Positions 53,571 through 64,000 of a DNA stretch of 64,000 bases are shown here, in pieces. The notes under the pieces were generated by a model, which worked only from the letters and a program-made list of their open reading frames with translations, ran no database searches and had not been told where the DNA came from. The translations under genes were made by a program, and so were the position numbers. Origin of the DNA: Parus major (lineage: Eukaryota > Chordata > Aves > Passeriformes > Paridae); assembly GCF_001522545.3 (NCBI RefSeq), contig NC_031770.1, positions 19,335,920-19,399,919 on the forward strand. The letters are read 5' to 3'. Numbering within the stretch: the stretch's first letter is position 1; every line of letters begins with the position of its first letter.

Positions 53571-54966
53571 TGAATGCTAGTGTACTGTTTAACCAGGACA
53601 TACCTGTCTCAACAGCTGTTTAGAAAAAATTACATGTCTTTATTTTTCACTGAAACCTGTCTTTAATGCCATCGTAAGTATCATACCAAAATTAAACAAA
53701 TGTGATGAGTTTTTTGCTTTTCACTTCCCAGTTTTGTCACTTACTACTCACAGATTTCATATTCCATGTATGTAAGGTCATATGCATAAAAAATGTAGAC
53801 CTTGAAGTGTGTCTATTCATATACACAAAAATTTTAGGACTGTCCTTTTTTTCTTTCAGCTGGCAGTATTGCAGAGAGAAGGAACATAAGCTGAGGGTAT
53901 TTTGCAGTGCTGTCTTTTCAAACAAATTACTGTACCTTAATGTTTGTTCCTCCCTCATATAATGGCAGCCTCGTCTACATGCAGACACTCATCTGGTAGA
54001 TCAGGAACCAGTTGTTAGGGTTTCTAAAAACATTTTTAGTCTTCCAAGAACAAAAGGTGTACTGCACTGGAGATTCCTACAAATTATTAGTGCAGAGACA
54101 TCCTTGTAACTCTTGGAAACCTCATACAGCAATAAAATTAGAAAAGCAAATCCTTGCTTTTTTAAAAAAACTTCTTTTTTTTTTTCAATAATCTGATTCT
54201 GCATAGTTATTTTTTGTGGGACAGCACAATGGATTGGCTTTGCTCTTGCTCCTGGGTGGGTCAAGACTGAACACGTCCCAGAGGTAGCACAGCCCTTTTC
54301 AAGGCCATGTGCGTGGACCATTCTCTCTAACAGGCCCTACTGGCTAGTCCAAGAAGTGCCATAGGCATGAATTAAAAACTGAACTTGAAGATGAATATTG
54401 CAAGGACAATTACTGCTTTTAATTAGAAAATAAAAGCCCAAAGCATGGGAATGGGGGTCAGGGGAATAGCACACAGTGTAACATGATTTTTAAGAGCTCT
54501 CCCCCATCATGCAGTCTATCAGCAATGCAAATGTTGAGGGTTTTTTCCAACCTGCTGATTGCATGTGAAATTGAGAAAGAGGGCAATACCACTATCCATA
54601 TTCTTTGGATTCAAGCAAAATATGTTGCATTACAGATAAATTTTTCAAGTGATGGGTGAAAAATTGCAGGAATGTTAAAGGCAGACAGACATAGATAGTA
54701 TTCATATAAAAACTAACTATACTGCAATAGAATGGCCAGGGTATATTAAATATTTTCCACAATTCAAATAAAAGCAATCTGTATTCACCTCATTTATGAG
54801 AAGGAGTAATTAGTCAATTAGTAATAGAGGCAAGATGGATGGGGTTTTTGTTTTGCTTTATTCTTACTGCAGTACAAAGCCTCCAAACACATTATCTTTT
54901 GGACACTGTATGTTGTTTGATTTTTTGTCCAAAAATAGGTTGTGAAACCCAAGTTTATGGTGGCTT

Positions 54967-55010
54967 CTCTTTTCTTTCTTTTTCTTTTTTCTCCTTTTTT
55001 TTTTTTTTTT
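54967..55010. repeat. T-rich low-complexity tract
   Basis: Runs of CTTT/CTTTTT passing into a T homopolymer of about 16 bases. Confidence 0.85.
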
Positions 55011-57445
55011 ACTTGATAATATAGAAGAGTAAAACAGGGCTCTTAGGGAGAGCTTGTGTTTTAATAGGAGATAGAAAAGTACGTACAGTGGAGGGGAAAA
55101 TAGTTACTGCATACACATTCTAGAAGTACTTGCATGGCATTAATAACAAATTATTCCAATTATGCTGTCATGGAAAAACAACACTGAACTGCTTCAAAAG
55201 GTATCAAAAATAGAAGCACCAGTTCACTAAATAACGTGTCTGGGTACAGAGTGTCCTTTCATATATCTTCTTTGTGAGGCTCCTCTGGCTGTCTCATGAA
55301 TTGAAATTCATATAGAAAGATACATCTGTTACAGGAAGAAGTCTGTGGGTTTTTCCCCTGAATAGACTAAAATGAAAAGGCTGTTTATGTTGTCTCAGGC
55401 TATACCTTGCTTACTGTTCCAGCAGCATTGCTGCCTCTGCCTAGGCGGCATTATGAACGGTTTCATGTTTCCAGGTTTTAGGTGTCATAAAATACACTCT
55501 TGTGCTTGCTCTTTCCTGCTTGGCACGTCTTTTGGATCTCTCTTCCCCTTGAAGTTTTCCCCTTAATTGTTCCACAAACATTTACTGGAATGGTTCTTCA
55601 TTTCTTACCATCACTTCTTACAAAAACTGGACCAAAACACACTTCCAGGGTTTTACCTGCAAAGCGTACCAGAACTTTTGTTGAACAGTACCCTTTCTTC
55701 TTTCCTTTTTTTTTTCTCTTGAGCTAGAAAGTATAACTGGAAAGGTTGCAAAGCCTGTGTTGTGTATGCCAGGCAGTGCCAGGGACTCGTTTGTATGAAA
55801 ATTGCCTCTGCCTCTGGGGGTCTGAAAAGAAAGGAAGTCTTGGACCTTGAATTTTGTGCTGGTCAGTTCAAGAGAAATCCTCTTGGGACTGGAGGCTGCT
55901 GACTTAAAAGCCTCTATTTTAAGCCTAGCATTAAGCATAGCTTCAAACCAGTATTAAAGGATGCCTTCCCTCAATGCACTCCTTTTTTTCTTTGACTCAG
56001 GGACTGAGATACTAGAAAGCAGTCTGCCTTTTATGTAGCTAGTGTTTTACTGAGTATGAACAGCTCTATAGTGGATAATGTTGGAGTACTATAAATTCAT
56101 CATCACAGTCATCATGAGGTTTTTAATGTGCACCTCTCATTTTGAATTTCTGTCTGTGTATGCAGTTTCCACTGTGGGACCTTGCTTTTTGTGTGTGTGT
56201 GATAAATAAGGCTTTTTAGAAGCTCATGTTCAACTTTTAAGTTAATATAATGATAAGGCAGCTGCTTGTCAATGTAAGTTCTTGGCTGAAGATATTATAG
56301 TCTCCAAAAACTCAAAATCACAGTCTTCTAATACAGTATTTTTCAAAAAGTAGCAGGCATAATAAATAGGTAGAAAATGAAACCGATAGTTTTGAAGGTA
56401 TCTGTTGGCACATTGAGGGGTTTTTTATTTGTTATTGGGGCAGGGAGATATTGAATAATGCTGAAAACAAAATCCAGCTATCTATGTGCAACTGCTTGTG
56501 TTCAAAAACTTCAGTCCTTTTTAAAATTGTTTGTATGGTGGAAGTTGATAAATTTTAACACATATTATTGAAATAAATATCCCTTGCACAAGATGCTTAT
56601 ATTTAGAAGGCTTATCCGTGCATTATCTCCAAACTCTGGCTTGGGGAGTTGGGTTGATGAAGGGGAAAAAACTGCTTTGTTATTTTAACTTCACTATTTA
56701 TTTTTATTTTTTTTAATGATGCATTAATGGGGGGGAAAAAAGCCCTTTCTTTTAAAAAAAAATCTGTTGTACAAAAAAAATATACTAACACTTGCAATAT
56801 TGGCGCTCTTTTCTGTGGTATGTGTGCAGCTTTTCTCAAAGATTTCGATGCTAAGAAGAAGAGAATGTAAACAACATTTAGCAAAATTGAAAACACTGAA
56901 AGTAACCTTGTACATATCAAATCTCACAATGTTCAATAAATGAGAAACTAAGTAAAAGTACTGCTGAATTTCAGAGTGGTTGACCACCTGTCTGTACTGT
57001 TTCTATAACAGCTATAATTGTTTAATCAGAACTTATTTATGGGGTTTTCTTGAAGGAGATCATTGATAAAAATTACTAATAACAGAGTGGTACTCATGTT
57101 ACTGTGATGTGTCTCAGTAACTTCATAGGACTAGAAATTCATGTGATCTTGACAGTGTACTGGTACACATCTGCAGGTGATTAATATTCTTTGAGGCTGA
57201 TGTGAAATCCACTGTATTGGAATATAATATAGCAATATTTGCCATATGTAAAAACAGAATGAACCTTCAAAAGCATTAAAAATAAAAGCATAAGACTGTA
57301 TTATTTAGAATCATATACAGTCAAGAGGTCAACATGCACAAAGACAGCCTGTTCTAGAAACCTGTTAGATGAATTAGGAGAATAAGAAGGTTTAAAGGTT
57401 TACGGGAGATTATCCTGCTCTTCTCCACATGGCAGGCAGTGCTGA

Positions 57446-57643
<198 letters not shown>

Positions 57644-57653
57644 CAGAGACAAA

Positions 57654-57659
57654 AATAAA
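57654..57659 (+). promoter_or_regulatory. Proximal poly(A) signal candidate
   Basis: A canonical AATAAA lies 10 bases after the GPATCH2 stop codon. It is followed within about 20 bases by a genomic A-rich tract and no clear GT-rich element, so its use is doubtful. If used it would give an almost UTR-less transcript. The A-rich tract would also prime oligo-dT falsely. Confidence 0.3.
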
Positions 57660-57674
57660 GCTCAAAATTAATTT

Positions 57675-57709
57675 AAAAAGAAAAAAAAAAAAAAAAGAAA
57701 AGAAAAAAA
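57675..57709. repeat. A-rich tract in GPATCH2 3' UTR
   Basis: An A-rich stretch interrupted only by single G bases, about 30 bases after the stop codon. It is a likely site of internal oligo-dT priming. Confidence 0.9.
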
Positions 57710-60700
57710 TGGCAAATATATTATTTGTTGAGATCGGCAAATCCAGATTTTCTTCTCTCAAAGATGGCTGAAGCTTCACACCAAGATCCACCAGCTGCAA
57801 GGTACAGCCGCAGTGACAGAACCGGCATTCGAGTCTAACTTCATAATGGTGCTAAAACGTACAAAAACCTCTACTTTTTTATTTTCTGTGGTCTTAAGGT
57901 TTGTATTAAGCATAAAATTGCATAAAACTCAGTATATTCACTTTTTTTTTGTAAAAGCTTCTGACACAGGAGGTTTTAGTATATAAGTAAATTTTGTTTT
58001 GTAAGTGTAATTTCATCTCAAGAGCCTTGATAAGATTTGTTGAGGAAAATGGAATTTTTACAGCTATTGTGGCTTCGTCCTTTTCAGGCAAAGTTTCCAA
58101 ACCTGGTATTTATAGTGTTTAACAATATTTGAGTATAAGCTGTCATTATGGCCATACTACATACATGTTTCCCACTGGAAGGTGATATGGTACGCAATTT
58201 TGTCTAAGAGCATGAAGAACAGCTTTGTTGTCATAGGAATGCCATTCCAACGCCATTTTCTGGCAATGTATTACTGTCTTCCACATTCAAGCTGAAAAGA
58301 AATGTTTTTATACTTGTTTTTACATTTATGAAATTATCTTTCCTCAGCAAATATTGTACAAAGTTAAAGTTTACTCTGACTTTGGCTTTCCCTTCATATT
58401 AATAATCCTCAGTGTTGCCACATTTAAGAACAGTTTGAGCTTTGAAACAGGAAATTGTATTTTAGGGATGACTATTTCAGTGTTTTTCTGGGGTTTGGCA
58501 GATTTTAAACAATGCAGTGTTCAACATGGTGTTAATGTTTGGCTTGTGACCGTGCTGTTGCCAATGAGCCACAACCTTTAAGGATCATGAACAGAAAAAG
58601 GGCAAGGAGAAGCAGGATTAGGATGGAGGAAAGGAAGGAAAAAGATACTTTGATGGCATCTCACAAATCTAAGCTAGCAATTTAAAATCAAGAGGGATCA
58701 TTAAGTGTTTTAATCAGTATCCTAATGTATCTAATGTCAGCAGAAGCAATTTCATTAAGCACCAACCAATCAAGCTCCTAGGGTACTTATTAGTGTGCTG
58801 GATAAAACAAATTCCACTTTAAAATTAAATGATAGGGCTGAAGGAAAATGTTTTTCAGATGGACTGAGGAGAAAATCCTGCCCCTCTCACCACCCATGCC
58901 TGTAGTAGCTGGCAATATTTGCCCTCACTGCAGAAGGAACAGGATTTGATTCTCTAGTCTTTTTTCCTTCAGGAGGATGATCTCCCTTCCACAGCTCCCA
59001 CGCTGCAGAGAAAAATACTTAGTTCCAGATGCTTGCAAAGATATTTCTTTAGGATAAAAAGAGCACAGCTTTGTTCATGCAACTGTGAAATACAGTGATT
59101 AATTTTAAGACGTGTTTTTATTACTTTCCTTTTTCTCGCAGCTTCACCCATTTTTCCAAGAAAATAGTAGCAGGAAGAGAAATACCAGCAGCATTATGGC
59201 ATTAAATGTTCTTAAAAGAAATGTTCATACTTTCCAGTGTGATTACTGTCAGTTTGGGGACGTTGTTTCACTGTACCTAGTGTAGAGATTAAAGACTAGC
59301 ACCTAATGTTGTTTTTATGTTAGTTGAATGTACATGTTCTCTGAGTTTCAGGAAGACTATTTATTGCTGTTTAAATACTTTATATGATTGTGTGGTTTGA
59401 CTTTTTAAAATTATAGGAAATTTTAAACATAATTGGGATTTATACAGCAAAACATACACTTTTTATTGTAAAGTTTTGGGGCATAGTATGATGTGAGTTC
59501 AAATATCTCTTGCACAACTGAACTTGGTTAAATACATTCCATATCCTAAGAATTTCAAGGCCACATAATTGCAAAGGGACAAGAGCCTGGAATTCCATAG
59601 CTGGCAGAGGTACCCACTTGTGTGTTACTACAAATAATGAGTTTCTGTGGCTTGCACCTGTTTTGTCAGTGCCATGCACTCCTGAGAGCAAGTGAACTCT
59701 TGACAACCTTTTTGTTTTGTACACTAAAATCAGAAATCCCTTTAAATCATTTTCAACATGTGAATTGCATAAGTGAATCTTTTAAGATCTGTTTGTTGTA
59801 GCACTGTCTGAAGAACTGTGAAGGAATACTCAGTCTGTTAAAATTCCACTGTTTTGCTTTAGTTCCAACACCTGCATGTCTTGGACTGGAAGTATGGCAC
59901 CTATAACACTTCTTTGAAGTATTTCTGTGCAATTTACCGTAGCAGTAGTTTCTCAAGAAATAAGTGTAGAGCTCCAAAAGTACTTTAAAGTGTTTCCTGT
60001 TTTTCAAAGGTAAGGGGGAAATAATGGATACATGTTGAGGGAAAACATCTTTAGCTCATTCAGCTCTTTTTTCATGCATTCCTACAGGTGCAGTGAAGCA
60101 GCCAGCCTAGTAGACAGTCATAATGGAAGAAATCAGATTGAAAATCTTACAGGTTTTTGCTTTAAATCAGCCTTTTAGTGAGAATCTACTAGACATTAAG
60201 TTTAATTAAACTGGTTTTGATATAGATACACTTTGTTTTTCCCAGGTATTATCAATAGATGCCACAGCTGACAGTATACTTCATTTGCTAGAAGCTGTAA
60301 AACAAAGTGATTTATTAAAATATATTAATGTAGTGTTTTGAGATATTTTCTGTGTAGTAAAAATTCTCATTCTGACTCACACTGTGATTTTGTTTTCATT
60401 TTTCCACATCTCACAGGATTGGTTTTAAAGATACACCAGTAGTGTGATTTTGCATAGTTAAGGCTAGTGTTAAGAAACGAAACCGAAATTAATTTACAGG
60501 GTTTTTTTTCTTTTTTTTCTAAGACATTGCAATGTTATTTGGCTTTGAAACAGGTCAAAATACTTGGATTTCCTGTTCGTTTTCTTCAGATATTTTTATG
60601 TCTAACCTGCAATCATACTATGATACCTGCTATAAAGCTGGCACACATTATTTTAAAATACATATACAAGTTTTTTCTTAAATAATAATTCTTCATGCCT

Positions 60701-60938
60701 GTGACACTGAAGTTTTTTGCCTACATAAATAAATATGGGATCATCTTGTATCTAAAAGTTGTCATCCATAACTTGCCAGATTCTTTCCATTTGAATATTT
60801 GAATCAGTAGCTCAGCTGTTACCATAATATTCTTCCTCTGAAGAATGTTTAGTGAAGAGACATTGCCTGTTATCAGCACTGCGTTTTGCTACATGTTCCA
60901 TGGTGTCTCAAGTTCTGTGAATTGAACCATTAAATGTT

Positions 60939-60944
60939 AATAAA
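60939..60944 (+). promoter_or_regulatory. Poly(A) signal candidate
   Basis: Canonical AATAAA about 3.3 kb downstream of the stop codon. It is followed by a T-rich stretch (TATCTTATTTCTAT) about 20 bases on, compatible with cleavage. Confidence 0.4.
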
Positions 60945-61141
60945 AGAAACCCATGAGCAGTATCTTATTTCTATATAAATATTTGTCGAAGTCAGAGAAG
61001 CATTATCAATAAGCTTGTTTTAACAAGTTTGTCCCTTCGTTTGTCTTTCTGCAATTAGGTCAATAATGGGTGTAGAACATCAGTAAATAGCTAAATTATA
61101 TGTATAGAACGCTTTGCTTTAACAACACAAATGCAAGATGA

Positions 61142-61152
61142 AATAAAATAAA
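61142..61152 (+). promoter_or_regulatory. Distal double poly(A) signal candidate
   Basis: Two overlapping AATAAA hexamers (61142-61147 and 61147-61152) are followed at about 25-45 bases by a GT- and T-rich stretch containing TTTGTATGTTCTTTTC. This is the arrangement expected at a vertebrate cleavage site and the best candidate for the distal end of the GPATCH2 transcript. Confidence 0.5.
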
Positions 61153-61175
61153 TAGACTCAATTCCTCGTGGGCTT

Positions 61176-64000
61176 TGTATGTTCTTTTCTTTAAACTGCC
61201 CTTTTCAGTAGTGTTGTTATTGCACAGGTGAGTACAAAAATGTGCTGTTTCTGGAAATATAATTTAAGTGGCTAATGTAGTGTACCAAGCAAAGGCATAC
61301 TATGTTAAGCTATTACACTGCCTTTTATGTACCTTTTTACTAGTACTTCTTTCCTAGCTTATTATCCTGCTGAAGAGGTTACACCACAATGTCAGGAAAT
61401 GCCTCGTTTAAAATGTTTGTTATCATATTCTTCTAAGACTTCTAAGTACAAGTTCCCTTCACTCCTTAAGTATGTGTATACTTTGATAACCATGGCAGGT
61501 CCTTGTGCTTTCTCTTCAAACAATTCTCCAGAATTGTTCCTCCAAGGAAAACTCACACCACCTTTGTTTTATTTTCCCTCTCCCCATGCTCCCAGGGTGC
61601 TTTCAGTAAAGGCATATCAGAAGTGGGAATCCTTCCCCTCTTAGTCAAGAAACTTTCTAATTAGACTTCCATCCCTAGCAGAGTTTTCAGGGGCAGTGGG
61701 GTAGCTGCAAAAGGGGGTTACCACCTTGCAACTGAGCGCACTAAGTTGTTTGGGTTTCGTAATAGTTCTCTTCTGTCCTACAACAAAACAGATATTGGAG
61801 CTATTTTGACCATGTCACTTGTATTTGAATATTCAATCATTAAGTAAAAGGCTGAATATCACTGAGATTATGTAAGCTTGATCTCCCCCACCAATGAGAA
61901 CTGTTTTTTAACAGCTATAAAAAGTGGTTTAAATAAATATAAGGTATTCCATCTATAGAAAGTTGGTATTTTGACCTGTTCGTAACATTGCTATGATGAG
62001 TGTAAGTATATTGGGAAGTTTGACTTCTGAAACTGTGAGTATAAGTCATTAGCCTCTGAGGGATGTATGTGTTACTGTAATACATTTGCACTGATTAAAT
62101 ACATGACCTTATTGAAATATCATTCAGAATATTTCATCATAGATATACTCATTTCAGTTGTGCCTTGTCCATAGCATTGTCTTGCCTCCTTAATACTTGT
62201 CTGTTTTTCTGAAAAACTGCAGCCCTGTGTGTTTTTAAGTGGGAATCCCCAGTGTTCCTTCTCTTGAAGCATTATCTCTTGTATGTGCCAGGTGGTGCCA
62301 ATCAAGGTTTTCTGTAGTTTCTGCTACTCAACAGAAGTTGCTTTTCCAGCCCCTCCCTAAGCCAGATTCCTGAAGAGCCACCTGTTGCTTTCATTAGTTG
62401 TTGGAGATTTTGACACTGAGAACTTGAGATTTCTTTGTCCTTGGCCAAGCTGTTGTGTTGGTCCCTCTCCTTCTGGTGGCCCCAAGTCAGCAAGAGATTT
62501 GTAATTCTTTGTGCACCTATCTGCCATTGGCTTCAAAATGTGAAATACTACTTAAGTCTAAATATAAGCAGCATGGGAGAATTTGCAGACTGGGGCTGTG
62601 ACTTTCTTCCTTGTGAAAGATACAGGTCCTAAATTTTCCATGGCGTCAGAGCTCCCTCAGATCCCAGCTGCCTGTTTCCATCCAACAGGATGTTTCTGGT
62701 CCACCTTCGGTACTGAGCTCTTCTAGAGCTGCTGGAATGTACAGGTTAGCTGGTGGTCATGTCAATCCTTGCAGTACCCAGGGCAGTACATCCCAGCAGT
62801 GTGGGGAGTCAGGCTGCCATGGCAGCCTGGAATATGTTGATTTTGCACAGTTCCAAATTCTGTAGGTGTGATAGGGTCAATTCAAAAGGATTTTTTGTCA
62901 ATTCAAAAAGGATATAGCAGGAGAGTAAGAATTGCAGATATCAGAAGGGAACAAAAATCACTTTTGAAGCTGTGATACAATGAGAAGTTTGAAATTTCTT
63001 AAATTTGGGGGCAGATGAGTAAGGGGAGTCAGATACTCACAGAAAGAAAGCATAAATGTTCCAAGTAATACTTTCTTTAATTTACAAGTAGGGTGTCAGT
63101 GTTTGCCAAAACAGGCTCAATATTTTGACCCACCACTGAAGAATGCTGAAGTGGTTTTAATGCCTGAGGTAAGTTAAACTTGTCAGACATCTACTCTTGA
63201 ATCCTACAAACTTTCTCTGAAAGTCAGTTTATTCTACACCTGTCCACACTCAAACTTTCTCCATCTTCTCAAGCTGCTTTATTGTTGATGTTGGACTTCA
63301 GATTGCTCCCTGCATATCCATTCCCATGAGTTTTGTTTTTTAATGAGGTGTGATTTTTTTTAATCCACTTCTTTTCAAGTTACCTATAATGTTGCTTCAA
63401 CTTAGTATCCTACAAGGTAGATTTGAGTAGTTCAAGGAGATTCTTTGAAGAATCAGCACAAATGAGTTCCAATTTTTCCTCCCATAAAATCTTTATGCAT
63501 TTTTTTGATGTCTTTGAAGACCACTGCTGCTGCTTATTGCTTTCTCTCTTGCACAAATTTGGTTGTTTTCTTACAGAATACTGTGGTATAGGGCACAATA
63601 ATTTTTCTGATTGCATTTGCAGGTGTGCAGATTTTCAATTTCATGCTTTTGGTTTCAAGTCCCCAGAACTGAGTTTGAAATCCACATGTTGCTTTATTTG
63701 CTCTGAAAATTCCATGTTATCTCGATGTCCTGCCTATTGTGAAGAAAGTGGAGTGTTTATCTAAAATTTTCTAGATGCCAGACTCTCAGTAAATGTGGTG
63801 CTGGCCCTCACACTTCCCTTAGTATCAAATATGATCTGCAACACGAACCATGCATATGTAAATACAAGATGCAAAAAACTGTTGAATGAGAATGCCAGTG
63901 ATACACAGTATGTTAATTTGGATTAAACTCAAATAGTTCCACTGTCTGGAAGAGCAGTTTACAGATTTCTATTTTGTATGCTGTGGTATGCCTTATTACT
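61176..64000. other. Intergenic sequence downstream of GPATCH2
   Basis: No gene was recognised. Open frames at 61327-61644, 62120-62493 (minus, two adjacent) and 63423-63764 (with a shadow on the other strand) have no known motif. A perfect 20-bp palindrome sits at 62810-62829 in a locally GC-richer patch (62.64-62.83 kb) that could be an old, unrecognised repeat. In mammals the next gene in this direction is ESRRG. Confidence 0.5.
62810..62829. repeat. Perfect 20-bp palindrome, GC-rich
   Basis: CAGGCTGCCATGGCAGCCTG is self-complementary without spacer. It lies in a locally GC-richer patch of otherwise AT-rich sequence, possibly an old unrecognised repeat. Confidence 0.95.

Larger units (their letters stand above)
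57644..61175 (+). other. GPATCH2: Putative GPATCH2 3' untranslated region
   Basis: Directly after the stop there is AATAAA (57654-57659) and then an A-rich tract, and the AT-rich non-coding sequence continues for several kilobases. Further AATAAA signals lie at 60939-60944 and 61142-61152. The 3' end is inferred from the last, strongest pair, which is followed by GT/T-rich sequence. Short open frames inside (for example 58354-58581 and 60467-60685) have no recognisable similarity. Real transcript ends cannot be told from sequence alone; the UTR may stop much earlier. Confidence 0.45.

Noticed and set aside
62120..62493. Two adjacent minus-strand frames that could be pieces of one disrupted gene.
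   Set aside because: No recognisable domain, different frames, no splice or poly(A) features on that strand.
63423..63764. Cys- and Phe-rich 113-codon frame.
   Set aside because: Also largely open on the opposite strand, no family motif, and composition matches the local base bias.

Overview
The window is AT-rich vertebrate nuclear DNA, most likely from a bird. Fragments of CR1 LINEs of the avian/reptilian type are the only interspersed repeats I can recognise (about 7.29, 21.63, 22.43-22.99, 23.13-23.41 and 50.28 kb). Genes are sparse, introns are multi-kilobase, and there are no bacterial or viral gene features. Almost all open reading frames are short and look like chance.

One protein-coding gene is identifiable: the 3' half of GPATCH2 (G-patch domain-containing protein 2) on the + strand. 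Five consecutive coding exons lie at 26014-26078, 28702-28741, 31539-31609, 45406-45488 and 57474-57643. Each is bounded by AG/GT splice signals where expected. Their phases join into one uninterrupted frame of 429 nt (142 residues plus stop). The product carries a basic KRRRK stretch followed by a complete C-terminal G-patch. The upstream exons (N-terminus and acidic/basic central region) are not visible, so 1-26013 is read as intron of the same gene. The 3' UTR probably starts at 57644 and may run to paired AATAAA signals at about 61.15 kb. The remaining ~2.8 kb is intergenic.

Layout: 1-26 kb is a long intron with CR1 pieces, AT microsatellites and several perfect inverted repeats. 26-31.6 kb holds three clustered small exons. 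31.6-45.4 kb is an intron with stretches that look like conserved non-coding sequence (34.5, 36.0, 36.7 and 42.5-43.5 kb). 45.5-57.4 kb is an intron with two more such stretches and the longest open frame of the window. 57.5-61.2 kb is the terminal exon and putative 3' UTR. In mammals GPATCH2 lies between SPATA17 and ESRRG, so the sequence beyond the 3' end would be expected to lead toward ESRRG; no ESRRG exon is visible here.

I did not find a new biological system. The best leads are a perfect 20-bp-stem hairpin at 4108-4150, an apparently shortened GPATCH2 C-terminus, a possible cryptic exon at about 41.05-41.22 kb, and candidate regulatory elements in the last introns.
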